In this document: positions 19,753-27,780 of the stretch, piece by piece
How positions within the stretch are numbered: position 1 is the stretch's first letter
Layout: every line of letters starts with the position of its first letter
Source: Bacteroides acidifaciens
GTDB lineage: Bacteria; Bacteroidota; Bacteroidia; Bacteroidales; Bacteroidaceae
Assembly (NCBI RefSeq): GCF_024623065.1
Contig: NZ_JANJZR010000029.1
Location: 1 to 51,285 of the forward strand
Direction of reading: 5' to 3'
DNA length: 51,285 nucleotides
The notes under the pieces: model-generated
Database searches by the model: none
The model's input: only the letters and a program-made list of their open reading frames with translations
What the model was told of the DNA's origin: nothing
Made by a program: the position numbers and the translations under genes

Positions 19753-20793
19753 TTACATCATCATTACGAGAAAAATTACAATCAAAAATGCGAGCCACAG
19801 AACCGTTTTTATACATTCCTTACGCCTAATCACCTTCAATAGCTGTCTTGCGATTGCTGTTTGCACAAAGCACGCCTCTTCAAATTCGCTGACAAAAGCC
19901 GCAACGTTTTTGCACGATTCATCATCCAGGGCAATGTCTTCAATTGTACTATCAACAAATTCAAACACCTCTTCCATCAAGCCATGACACAGTTTCACAC
20001 TGACAAACGCGCGTTCCGAGTTCAACCACTCCCCTATACACGTCAGGATAGCCTTTCCTTGTTTGCCAATGGAATAAACAACGGTTTCGGCGCATCTCCG
20101 ATACCGTTCATCCGTTGTTCCGAAAAGCATTGCAGCCACCTTGATATAATACATAATCCGCATCGTCACATTCCTGAAATTGTCAATCAACATATAGAAG
20201 TCCGATTCTCCCTCTGTAAACGATTCGCAAAGTTCATAAAGTTCACCCCAAATTTTTCGTTCAAAGAAAACAGTGGCAAGATAATGAGCCTGGTTTATAC
20301 ACCCACTTTGCAAAGCACTTTCGGTGCTTTCCACATGCTCGGATAGTATATCAATCAACATATTTGCCAGTTTCTCTTTTTCAATGACAAACAATCCGTG
20401 TGTAACGGTCTTGACAAACTCATTCCGCAAGGCATCATCCTGTATCAATGATTCGTAATGGCAAAATGCACTCGCCAAATTTCCGGCAACCAAAGCATCT
20501 ATGGCACTATTTAGAGTAAAAGCCCACAGATATTTCTCATCAGCATACCAAAACAAAGCATACTTAAGCCGCTCAACAGGTAGCGAAAGTGCCTGGGCAG
20601 CATCCGCAGCCATTTCACCACTTCTCTTCAACACAGGAAGAACACCATCACCTTTCAATACGAATGTCACCATCTGCCCCACTTTTGAATAGGCTGATAT
20701 GCGATTTCTGTTACTGGTTTCCTTAGCTATGGAATCACCGACATAAACCCCCAATATCCTATATGGATTATCACCAATGAAAGTTTGTATCAT
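19753..20793 (-). CDS. J-like, helical-repeat, tail-anchored membrane protein
   Basis: 346 aa. It opens with GDNPYRILGVYVGDS (about 7-21), which resembles helix I of J-domains (xxYxxLGVxxxA), but there is no HPD motif, so any J-domain is degenerate. Residues 60-315 look like alpha-helical repeats of TPR type (ALFWYADEKYLWAFTLNSAI, ASAFCHYESLI). A single hydrophobic segment closes the protein (about 327-346, WLAFLIVIFLVMMM), giving a C-tail membrane anchor. Its ATG overlaps the upstream stop (ATGA) and the Hsp70 gene follows after 20 bp. A role in recruiting this Hsp70 to the membrane is inferred from position and the J-like start only. Confidence 0.75.
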   Translation of the reverse strand: MIQTFIGDNPYRILGVYVGDSIAKETSNRNRISAYSKVGQMVTFVLKGDGVLPVLKRSGEMAADAAQALSLPVERLKYALFWYADEKYLWAFTLNSAIDALVAGNLASAFCHYESLIQDDALRNEFVKTVTHGLFVIEKEKLANMLIDILSEHVESTESALQSGCINQAHYLATVFFERKIWGELYELCESFTEGESDFYMLIDNFRNVTMRIMYYIKVAAMLFGTTDERYRRCAETVVYSIGKQGKAILTCIGEWLNSERAFVSVKLCHGLMEEVFEFVDSTIEDIALDDESCKNVAAFVSEFEEACFVQTAIARQLLKVIRRKECIKTVLWLAFLIVIFLVMMM

Positions 20794-21464
20794 CGTCCCA
20801 ATATTTCTTTCATGACTTCTTTTCGTTTATCTATTTCCTTCTCAATCTTGTCTATCCCTATAGCAGCCCCCGATTGCGTATCAATAGTCCACTCTGTGAC
20901 CGCTTGATTTTTATGTTTTTCTGGAACATACTTCCAAGAATACTGCATGGGCACTTGGAATCTATTGTCAATATTTTCATTCCATATCTGAAACGAATGC
21001 GCTCGGACTGTAATCTGTTTTTCGGGAACAGATTGCGCAAATGCACCATTAAAAAAGAGTGTTGGGTATAAAATTAAAAGTGAGTCTGTCTCATTACTTA
21101 AATATTCCCTACCAATAGCACAGAAATTTCCCTTATAATAAAATGGAACATAATAATGATCGACAAAAAAGGTTTTCCTATCAGGCAATTCCGGGTATAC
21201 CCATTCTTTTTTTGCCCTATTAACATCCTGTGTCACCACGCAAACTTCAGGAAACAGAAACATGAACGGACACGGCAGAAAATATATCATTAGCCATCCC
21301 CAATTTCTAACCAAACGACTGTGTTCATTTAGCTTTTCTACTTCATACACAGACAGACGGACTTCTTTTCGCAAAAGCCTATATGGGCGATATTTAAAAT
21401 ACGCCCACAGTCCCACATATATCAACAGGCCTATCTGATAAAACACTCCAACTCCGAAAACCAT
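20790..21464 (-). CDS. membrane protein of unknown function, accessory block
   Basis: 224 aa from the ATG at 21464 (MVFGVGVFYQ); an in-frame TTG at 21497 is less likely. Two hydrophobic segments lie near residues 4-22 and 55-78, and the remainder is a soluble domain with many aromatic residues (VDHYYVPFYYKGNFCAIGREY). The last 40 residues are a charged helix (KIEKEIDKRKEVMKEIL). It is translationally coupled to the J-like gene downstream. No family recognised. Confidence 0.7.
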   Translation of the reverse strand: MVFGVGVFYQIGLLIYVGLWAYFKYRPYRLLRKEVRLSVYEVEKLNEHSRLVRNWGWLMIYFLPCPFMFLFPEVCVVTQDVNRAKKEWVYPELPDRKTFFVDHYYVPFYYKGNFCAIGREYLSNETDSLLILYPTLFFNGAFAQSVPEKQITVRAHSFQIWNENIDNRFQVPMQYSWKYVPEKHKNQAVTEWTIDTQSGAAIGIDKIEKEIDKRKEVMKEILGR

Positions 21465-21543
21465 AACATTTTCATCGTCAACTATTTTCACAATCAAGAC
21501 ACATATCTCTCAACTCTGACATCTTTATTTATATCAACTAAAC

Positions 21544-22092
21544 TTATAGATCGTAAACATATACTTTGACATCTTTGCGGCAAAACTCTTCAACGATTAT
21601 ACTTTCCATTACCTCCCAATTCCCGCCGGCAAGCCCGCACCCGATTTTCGGCATATGGATTTCAAATTCGATATTTTCCGAAGCCAATTTTTTAAATATA
21701 TCTTGAAATCCTCGCCTAATCGATTCGTAATTAACAAAACCGGATTTTTTTGAGGGTAAAAACTCAGGCAAAACGCCGGCTGTATTTCGGAATTCATATT
21801 GGTTTCGGCTATAAAAATACTGACCAATTATATTAGCCACATACAAGTCCGGCCGAATCTTAGAAATACAGACTTTTCCCATCAAGTCGTTTCGCAATTT
21901 ATTTGAACGTTGATATGGAGAACAGAACAATTGGTAATCGACCTTTACCTTGGGATAACGTCGACTTAATGCCAGAACAAATCCCCGCCCCCATCCACCA
22001 AACGCGTTGCAACAATGACAAATTACAGAAACAGTTCGGCTGTTATTGTGTGGCAACGTGGCGTCACCATGCAAATATTTAATTGAAATCAT
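21544..22092 (-). CDS. macro-domain protein (ADP-ribose binding or hydrolysis)
   Basis: 182 aa, essentially one macro domain. The diagnostic segments are LHGDATLP at the start, HCCNAFGGWGRGFVLALSRRYP (about 26-47) and MPKIGCGLAGGNWE (about 147-160), which form the ADP-ribose pocket. The pattern is closest to the ALC1-like class that includes TARG1 and DarG antitoxins, which remove ADP-ribose from protein or DNA. No ADP-ribosyltransferase is recognisable nearby, so it is not an obvious DarTG pair. It lies between small secreted proteins and the Hsp70 chain of the accessory block. Confidence 0.87.
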   Translation of the reverse strand: MISIKYLHGDATLPHNNSRTVSVICHCCNAFGGWGRGFVLALSRRYPKVKVDYQLFCSPYQRSNKLRNDLMGKVCISKIRPDLYVANIIGQYFYSRNQYEFRNTAGVLPEFLPSKKSGFVNYESIRRGFQDIFKKLASENIEFEIHMPKIGCGLAGGNWEVMESIIVEEFCRKDVKVYVYDL

Positions 22093-22113
22093 CGTTTTGA
22101 GTGTTAAAGCTAT

Positions 22114-22578
22114 TTATTCATTCCTCACAAGTTTAGATACATATCCTTTACCATGGCAATATGAGCACCTTTGGTTGACAGTCCTTATCTGGTTATTTCC
22201 AAAGTAAACCCGCTTTTGGTTGTACCCACCATCACAATGTTCACACTTCACATTGCATCTTGAATAGTTGTCCACATTCTCAGGTGTCACATAATTTCCA
22301 TCATAAGTGACGACACCCTGAATCGGTTGAAACGGGTTGTTCATCATCTGTTGCTGAACAGCAGCCGCCTGATTGCGATAGAATTGCAAGATTTGCTGCT
22401 GCATCATCATATTTTGCATTTTCATGGCATTAATCTGTTGTTGCTGCTGCCAGCACCACGAGGGACTGCCAGATCCACAATCTAAAAGAAAATCTTGCGC
22501 CTTAGATATCGTTGTAAATATCATTGTAAAAGCAAACATCAGTAAGACCTTTTCAAACGATTTCATTCTTGTCTTCAT
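22114..22578 (-). CDS. secreted small protein with a DnaJ-like zinc ribbon
   Basis: 154 aa. A signal peptide (about 1-27, ending SKAQ) is followed by a Met/Gln-rich helical segment (about 43-78) and a C-terminal cysteine motif: Cys108, Cys112, Cys115 (CNVKCEHCDGG) and Cys138, Cys141 (CSYCHGKG). The CxxCxGxG-like spacing recalls the zinc-binding centre of DnaJ, but there is no J-domain and the protein should be exported. Periplasmic zinc or thiol binding is the most that can be inferred. The start could also be Met5 (22566). An 18-bp leader element shared with another gene of the block precedes it. Confidence 0.78.
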   Translation of the reverse strand: MKTRMKSFEKVLLMFAFTMIFTTISKAQDFLLDCGSGSPSWCWQQQQQINAMKMQNMMMQQQILQFYRNQAAAVQQQMMNNPFQPIQGVVTYDGNYVTPENVDNYSRCNVKCEHCDGGYNQKRVYFGNNQIRTVNQRCSYCHGKGYVSKLVRNE

Positions 22579-22594
22579 TTTCTTTATACCCTAA

Positions 22595-22612
22595 ATTCGT
22601 GTCGGGCACAAC
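22595..22612 (-). promoter_or_regulatory. copy A of an 18-bp conserved leader element
   Basis: On the minus strand it reads GTTGTGCCCGACACGAAT and ends 16 nt before the ATG of the zinc-ribbon gene. A perfect copy lies at 34830-34847, 15 nt before the start of a lipoprotein gene, and AGGGT follows at +2 in both. Its mechanism (operator, RNA element or sigma-factor site) is unknown. Confidence 0.65.
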
Positions 22613-22686
22613 CTTCAATTGTTATAACTTTGGTTTCTTTGACAGTTTATGCAATCAGCATGCAGAAAGTAACCTGTTGCTACATT

Positions 22687-23043
22687 CTATTTTGCTTTTT
22701 TCAGTACATACTCCGCTTTTATCACACAGTCCCGAGCGCGTTCCCTTGCTCGCTTAGCTTTACGAGCATAATCTTCCGCTTTGTTTATCACATTCTTTGC
22801 ACGCTGCTGGAAAGTTTTCATTTTATTGTAATCCTTCCTCTTTGAGTAATAATCCGCTTCCCTCAGATATCCTTGCGCTTGTCGATTGTAGTAGTCCACC
22901 TCACGCTCATATCTAAGAGCCTGCTTTGTATAGTACTCCGCTTCACGTTGATACGATTGCGCCTGTCTAATGTAATAGTCGTTTTGTGTCCTTAAAGGCA
23001 AAAGACTAAGCAATAAGAGAACTATAAACATTAACTGCTTCAT
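22687..23043 (-). CDS. secreted coiled-coil protein with 14-residue repeats
   Basis: 118 aa. After a signal peptide (about 1-20) come three consecutive 14-residue units: YYIRQAQSYQREAE (23-36), YYTKQALRYEREVD (37-50) and YYNRQAQGYLREAD (51-64), with a fourth degenerate unit from 65. The rest is a Lys/Arg/Ala-rich helix. Two heptads per unit with regular Tyr and alternating charge predict a straight amphipathic helix or coiled coil in the periplasm. No enzymatic motif is visible and I recognise no family. It probably shares transcripts with the zinc-ribbon gene 108 bp downstream. Confidence 0.75.
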   Translation of the reverse strand: MKQLMFIVLLLLSLLPLRTQNDYYIRQAQSYQREAEYYTKQALRYEREVDYYNRQAQGYLREADYYSKRKDYNKMKTFQQRAKNVINKAEDYARKAKRARERARDCVIKAEYVLKKAK

Positions 23044-23091
23044 ATTTTATTCAAATGAACCAAACTTATTGACAAATGCTTCATAAATCTA

Positions 23092-23391
23092 TTAATCGCC
23101 ATTGGGAAGGAGATACCCAAGAATCGATTTCCAATCAGGAAATCTATCTGAACCAAACTGTATCCATTCACCCTCAAATTCACTTGCTCCATTCTTGCCT
23201 CGATCGTCTATCAAGACATCACCTTTGCACAGATTTTTACAATGCGTGATAATCATTCTTTTGTGGGAAACATCCCTGGAATCTCATCATAGCGTCCCTC
23301 ATACTCTTTAAGAGTCTGCTCGTCCTGTTGTGCAAGTCCTGATTCAAAATCGACAAGCACACCATCCATATCAAAATAGATCCTTTTTCAT
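23092..23391 (-). pseudogene. HAD-type 5'-nucleotidase-like gene, frameshifted and internally deleted
   Basis: The minus strand encodes two pieces of one HAD hydrolase in the same frame. The first, IYFDMDGVLVDFES, carries the DxD nucleophile motif and runs to EIPGMFPTKE, then a TGA. The second begins MIITHCKNLCKGD and has the acidic motif DDRGKNGASEF, ending PNGD at 23092. The core between them, about 60-80 residues in relatives, is missing. The only suitable ATG (23391) is one base out of frame because the following A-run has five bases where four would restore MKRIYFDMDG. The frameshift and deletion together make it non-functional. Its best match by memory is the NT5C-like deoxynucleotidase family. 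Confidence 0.8.
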
Positions 23392-23399
23392 TCTTGTCA

Positions 23400-23876
23400 C
23401 TACTTCTTACCCCACATTACCTGATATGCATTCTTTCCATTACGACGGAGCAACATCAATAGCATAAAGATTATAATTCTACCAAGGCTTGCCACCATAT
23501 AAGAAAATACATTGCTTGTGCTGAAATATGGAACGTCAAATCCATCCAAGCTAAAGCCATAACGCTGCAAATAAAGTAACGTACCACATAGTACACAAGC
23601 TATTATAAATAAATAAAATCCTTCTTTCTTTGCCTTCAGCATCCAATAGAAACCGAGAATATCTATACATGCAGCACAAACGCATCCCAAGAAGAGATAA
23701 ATATTTACTTTAATTCCTCCCAATATGTTAAAGAGTCCCATACAGATAGCGGTAATTCCAACCGCAATCATTATACAAAAAATCACATTCAAAAAGACGT
23801 TCAGTCCATTATCATTCACTCGTTTTATCCATTCTTTCATACCACGAAGTTTACCTTTAAAATCAAACATATGCAT
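23400..23876 (-). CDS. small polytopic membrane protein, unknown function
   Basis: 158 aa with four hydrophobic segments at about 30-50, 57-75, 86-104 and 124-143, a short charged N-terminus (KGKLRGMKEWIKRV) and a basic C-tail (RRNGKNAYQVMWGKK). Either Met1 or Met3 (23870) could start it. It sits 42 bp downstream of the M48 peptidase gene and may be its membrane partner, but nothing in the sequence proves this. Confidence 0.7.
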   Translation of the reverse strand: MHMFDFKGKLRGMKEWIKRVNDNGLNVFLNVIFCIMIAVGITAICMGLFNILGGIKVNIYLFLGCVCAACIDILGFYWMLKAKKEGFYLFIIACVLCGTLLYLQRYGFSLDGFDVPYFSTSNVFSYMVASLGRIIIFMLLMLLRRNGKNAYQVMWGKK

Positions 23877-23918
23877 TTCTATTTTTTAAATTTATAATAA
23901 AGAGTTTATAATCATTCA

Positions 23919-25331
23919 TTATCTATCAAGCCTTACACATTTTTCTCCATACACATTGTAATAGCCATTTTTCACATACAACTTATAATCCATCTCAATA
24001 CGATAAGTCCCGTCTTTTTCAACCTCAAACTCAAGAGGAGTCGAAATAAGGCCTGATGGAGCATAAGTCGTAAGCGTATGCTTTCCCGGTGAGGTTTTAC
24101 GCTTCAATGTATATCCTTTAATGAAGTTGCCGGCACCAATTTCCTTACCGTCAAGAAGCAGTTTGTAAAAGCCATCTACATACGGCATTTTATGTTTTTT
24201 CCTATCAAGATGTATCTCCAATAAGACAGAGGTTTCCAACAACCGTTGCCGTGTATAGATATCAAAACCTTCTCGCAGCCATTCCGCAAATTGCCGGGCC
24301 GGACACAACTGCGCCACGCCCGCTTTCCTCTTAAACATACGAAAGGCTTGTTGCTGAATAGATTTCGTCCCGATACAACTACTATCATTCAACATACCTA
24401 AACGTTCTACCCTCCTTACCACCTCTTCGGAAAGCAGTCGGCGCATCGGACGAGAATAGTTGCCAACCAATGACAGCGCTATGTATGGTTCATCCACTTG
24501 AATATTCTGGGCTTGCAATTGTTGCAGTCCCCATCGCACAACTTCATAATTGTATCTGACGCAAGCGGCATGAAGCAATGCCTTTTGCAACACCGCCACT
24601 CCCACATAGTTCACAGCCACATCATCCGCATCATATTCCATCTGTTTAGCCAGTCGAGCATACGCTTTGTTGATGCAATTGCAAGTCCACATTGAAAAAT
24701 AAGTAAACAGTAATAATTGCAATCTGATCTGCATTCTCCACACTCCTTGCTTTTCAGCCTCCTTGACAGCTACAAACGAACGAGAAAACTGACCAATCAC
24801 GTAAACGGAAATCGAGCTCTTCATCTCTTGCTGTACATAATGCCCAAACTCGTGATACAATATTGCACGGATTTCTTCGTCATCCATTTGAGTCAGAAAC
24901 CCAAGTCCTATCACTAATTCCCGCTTTGGTTCAAAGAAAAGATTGCGCAAATATGGTTGGATAAACACTGCTGCTGTTGCATCGGGACAGATATATACTT
25001 TATGAATAGGAGACAACTTCAAGTTCTCCGTAACCTCCGCTATTGCATCGAACAACACCGGAAACTCTTGTGCCGTTGTGACCTTATACGCAGTCGGCAA
25101 CATGTTTTTGAATCTGAACGCCCGTAGCATCTCCCACAAAAGTACTCCTCCCGCAATAGATATCACTGCGAGTTGCAGAGGCCATTCATGCTCGTCCTGA
25201 TAACGAATCACATAATATCCGAACCATAACGACCACAAAGCAACACATACAAAACAGCAACAGCCGAGTATGTAAACTATAATCGACTTGTTAATGTTTT
25301 GCTTTATTTTTTCTACATCAAAGCACATCAT
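23919..25331 (-). CDS. membrane-anchored M48-family zinc metallopeptidase
   Basis: 470 aa. Two N-terminal membrane spans (about 18-41 and 52-69) precede a peptidase domain with HEFGH at 160-164 (Zn ligands His160 and His164, catalytic Glu161) and the third-ligand segment EYDADDVA (Glu232). A third hydrophobic stretch lies near 205-218. This is the M48 (HtpX/Ste24-like) layout, with the active site facing the cytoplasm or membrane surface. The last 85 residues form a beta domain (SPGKHTLTTYAPSG) resembling PEGA-type repeats. The ATG overlaps the stop of the acidic small gene (ATGA), tying it to the sigma-factor operon; proteolytic control of that pathway is an inference. Confidence 0.88.
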   Translation of the reverse strand: MMCFDVEKIKQNINKSIIVYILGCCCFVCVALWSLWFGYYVIRYQDEHEWPLQLAVISIAGGVLLWEMLRAFRFKNMLPTAYKVTTAQEFPVLFDAIAEVTENLKLSPIHKVYICPDATAAVFIQPYLRNLFFEPKRELVIGLGFLTQMDDEEIRAILYHEFGHYVQQEMKSSISVYVIGQFSRSFVAVKEAEKQGVWRMQIRLQLLLFTYFSMWTCNCINKAYARLAKQMEYDADDVAVNYVGVAVLQKALLHAACVRYNYEVVRWGLQQLQAQNIQVDEPYIALSLVGNYSRPMRRLLSEEVVRRVERLGMLNDSSCIGTKSIQQQAFRMFKRKAGVAQLCPARQFAEWLREGFDIYTRQRLLETSVLLEIHLDRKKHKMPYVDGFYKLLLDGKEIGAGNFIKGYTLKRKTSPGKHTLTTYAPSGLISTPLEFEVEKDGTYRIEMDYKLYVKNGYYNVYGEKCVRLDR

Positions 25332-25642
25332 TCTTCTTCATCCGTATCCTCTTCTCCGTTTTCATCTACATTTCCTTCTCCCAAGAATCCAGCCATAGCC
25401 AATGGCTCGTACATTGGCCGGACAGTCTCAGAAGCGGTATCCCAAGAAGGCAATTGTATCACTTCAGCAACAGGAGACCCGTTCAATGCTTTACGAGACA
25501 CATTCAGCAATTCAAACGTGTCAACATCCATCGTTCCGGCTTCTTGTAAGGTACACTCTCCAGAAAGAATGCAATCAAGATATAAAGCCAATTCTTCATC
25601 CGATAGTTTATTGAATCTTCCCATAACCATTTGCTTTTTCAT
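25328..25642 (-). CDS. small acidic protein of the sigma-factor operon
   Basis: 104 aa, possibly starting at Met7 (25624). The N-terminal part is a helical DEELALYLDCILSGE segment similar in style to the short helical regions of Bacteroidetes sigma-operon proteins. The C-terminus is very acidic (ENGEEDTDEEE). It overlaps the preceding small gene and is coupled to the M48 peptidase by ATGA. No transmembrane span or zinc motif is seen. It could be a regulator or a peptidase substrate; no family recognised. Confidence 0.7.
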   Translation of the reverse strand: MKKQMVMGRFNKLSDEELALYLDCILSGECTLQEAGTMDVDTFELLNVSRKALNGSPVAEVIQLPSWDTASETVRPMYEPLAMAGFLGEGNVDENGEEDTDEEE

Positions 25643-25802
25643 TCAACAATGCCGTTGCTTTCAATGCAACAAAAAAATATTCTTTAAAAGCCGAATCCGC
25701 CAAATTAAACAAGACCGCATTTCGCTCTTGTTCCGTAGCTTGTCCGTCAAGCACCCGTCCAAGCAACTCGATATTATTAATTTGAATCATACTATTTTCC
25801 AT
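25608..25802 (-). CDS. small helical protein next to the sigma-like factor
   Basis: 64 aa from the ATG at 25802; Met at 25790 is an alternative just after the sigma-factor stop. The sequence (LLGRVLDGQATEQERNAVLFNL) resembles the N-terminus of Bacteroidetes FecR-like anti-sigma proteins, where a short helical segment binds the sigma factor, but there is no transmembrane or periplasmic part. It overlaps genes on both sides. Anti-sigma function is plausible from position, not proven. Confidence 0.6.
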   Translation of the reverse strand: MENSMIQINNIELLGRVLDGQATEQERNAVLFNLADSAFKEYFFVALKATALLNEKANGYGKIQ

Positions 25803-26385
25803 ATCCCATCGCAATCATTTGTTTTTGCAAATTCTTTCTTACCCGATTATAGCGAGTATATATATAACCAGCAAATTGAGCATCCGTTTTTGCTTCCGTA
25901 CTTAGCATTTTATCATTCATTATAAGCACTTTCGCCTCGTCCAACACATCTCCCGGCTTTTCACCATCTATAAGAATGCGCTGCACAAGGAATCTATCAA
26001 GAGGAGACATACTTTTCATTATTCTGCCCAAATCTTCCATAAAGAACGATTCCTCATTCCTCTCTTCATATAGATGAGGCACTAAGCTAATATTCTCATC
26101 CAACGACAAAAGTTCCTTATCCCGCTTATGTTGAAAATAACGAGAAGCGATAATGGTAACATACGAATTTAACGTACACGTATATTTGAATATTCTTAAT
26201 TTGTGCCAATCATCTGCCGCCAGGAATTCATAAAATTCTCCAATGAGTTCCTCCGGCGTTTGCTTATCTTGGCAGAAATATTGCCCAATATATATTAACA
26301 CTGGTTTGCATCGCACAAAAAAGAAATCCTGAATAGTATGCAGTTCTCCCGCAATAAGACTATTTATTATTTGTTGTTCTGTCAT
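25792..26385 (-). CDS. divergent sigma-70-like (ECF-type) factor
   Basis: 197 aa. Residues about 46-90 (LIGEFYEFLAADDWHKLRIF, then SYVTIIASRYFQHKRDK) fit sigma region 2, including the -10 recognition helix. Residues about 125-190 (MSPLDRFLVQRILIDGE) fit region 4, although the helix-turn-helix is divergent. No other DNA-binding family fits better. It is the first gene after a 114-bp gap and is followed by two overlapping small genes and the M48 peptidase, the kind of arrangement seen for a sigma factor with its regulators. It may transcribe the accessory block; its target promoter is unknown. Confidence 0.75.
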   Translation of the reverse strand: MTEQQIINSLIAGELHTIQDFFFVRCKPVLIYIGQYFCQDKQTPEELIGEFYEFLAADDWHKLRIFKYTCTLNSYVTIIASRYFQHKRDKELLSLDENISLVPHLYEERNEESFFMEDLGRIMKSMSPLDRFLVQRILIDGEKPGDVLDEAKVLIMNDKMLSTEAKTDAQFAGYIYTRYNRVRKNLQKQMIAMGYGK

Positions 26386-26499
26386 AATCCTTTATATTTC
26401 ATAACATCGTTTTTTTATGGTATAGCACTAAAACATATCAGCCGTATATATGCGGCAAGGCAGAAAACGATAAGGTACTGAATGGATACCAATCTACGA

Positions 26500-27780
26500 T
26501 TAATAGATTGTAAATGCTTTCGAGTTTAGGCAAACGTTTTCATACCAAATTTCAATTCTATACTCCCCTTTTATCCAATGGCCTTTTGTTGTATTACCCC
26601 AACCGCTTAATATTTTTGAATTTGAGCCACTATAAACATATAATGATTCTTGTTGAGAGTAACCACTTGGCGAAGAATTCCCTGTTTTTATTAAACCATT
26701 AGGCATATACCATTTAATCTTAAGATCAACAGAACATCCTGTATTGATTCCTACATAAGTTATTTTTGGTTGCAAATACATTGTATGACTGCTGTATATC
26801 ATATTTCCATAATCTGTTTCTATCTCCCCATTATGATATATATTGCCAATTTCAATATTAGTTATATGGATTGGAAATATATCTTTCACAGACAAAAACT
26901 TTGATTCAAAAGTTCGTAAGGAATCCCTGCATGAAACTATATCAGCACTTAATTCTTGAATTTGAATATTTTGTTGTCTAATAGAATCTCTTTTATTAGA
27001 TAAAGTATCTTGTAATTGAGCAATACAAGTATTCATATCGGATATACTATTATTCAAGGAGTACAATCCTACAAGACTGACAATTACAGCTATAAAAAGA
27101 ATGAAAACCCATCTATATTGTTTCTTTTGCTGAGATAGAGATTCGATTTCTTTTTTTAATGCTTCCTTTTCCTCCTGCAATTGTCCCTTTTCTGAATTTA
27201 GGCGTTCTACCGTCCTGGAAAAACTTGAAGGTATCACATTGTCCATTGTCACAATGACATTGTGATAATGCCGTATAGCAGCCGTTATTTTATTTTTATC
27301 ATCTTCATTAAAGGCCAAACTTATTTTGCTGTCCATTGAAACAGAGAAATCCTCGGGGGGCAAATTTCCCCAATAAGACTGCCTCCCATTAACATTCTCT
27401 TGCATCTCGCGAAAAACGCTATCTACTTCTGCTGCTTCAGACGAGAAACTATCAATATTTTTACGAATCTTCCCTGACTCATCATAACAAAATAGTATAC
27501 CTCTATTTGCTAACGCTTCTAATGTACTTTGAAGAAATTCATACAACCACTTAAGATTTAAACAAATTTCACCACAAACTATACACAATCCATATATTTC
27601 AGACGCAGATTTTTTGTACACGTATGCATAATACATCAGATTGCCATCCCTATGAATGGCAATCTGGTTGTCTGTACAGCAATTTTTACATAGTTGCTTT
27701 AAGAAATTTTCCGATTGATCAGACGTATATTGCTGATAACTACCGGAGAACTGACTGAATAAATAGCTTCTTAGTATCAC
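26500..27780 (-). CDS. coiled-coil single-span membrane protein with periplasmic beta domain
   Basis: 426 aa starting at a GTG that shares its G with the TAG stop of the aspartyl-protease gene. Layout: an N-terminal cytoplasmic domain (1-180) with IYGLCIVCGEICLNLKWLY, a coiled coil (about 190-222), one membrane span (223-242), a second coiled coil (about 245-290) and a C-terminal beta domain (about 300-426) with the YLQPKITYVGINTGCSV and WIKGEYRIEIWYEN segments. The N-terminal domain looks related to that of the BACON protein two genes upstream. The topology suggests signalling across the inner membrane. Function unknown. Confidence 0.78.
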   Translation of the reverse strand: MILRSYLFSQFSGSYQQYTSDQSENFLKQLCKNCCTDNQIAIHRDGNLMYYAYVYKKSASEIYGLCIVCGEICLNLKWLYEFLQSTLEALANRGILFCYDESGKIRKNIDSFSSEAAEVDSVFREMQENVNGRQSYWGNLPPEDFSVSMDSKISLAFNEDDKNKITAAIRHYHNVIVTMDNVIPSSFSRTVERLNSEKGQLQEEKEALKKEIESLSQQKKQYRWVFILFIAVIVSLVGLYSLNNSISDMNTCIAQLQDTLSNKRDSIRQQNIQIQELSADIVSCRDSLRTFESKFLSVKDIFPIHITNIEIGNIYHNGEIETDYGNMIYSSHTMYLQPKITYVGINTGCSVDLKIKWYMPNGLIKTGNSSPSGYSQQESLYVYSGSNSKILSGWGNTTKGHWIKGEYRIEIWYENVCLNSKAFTIY

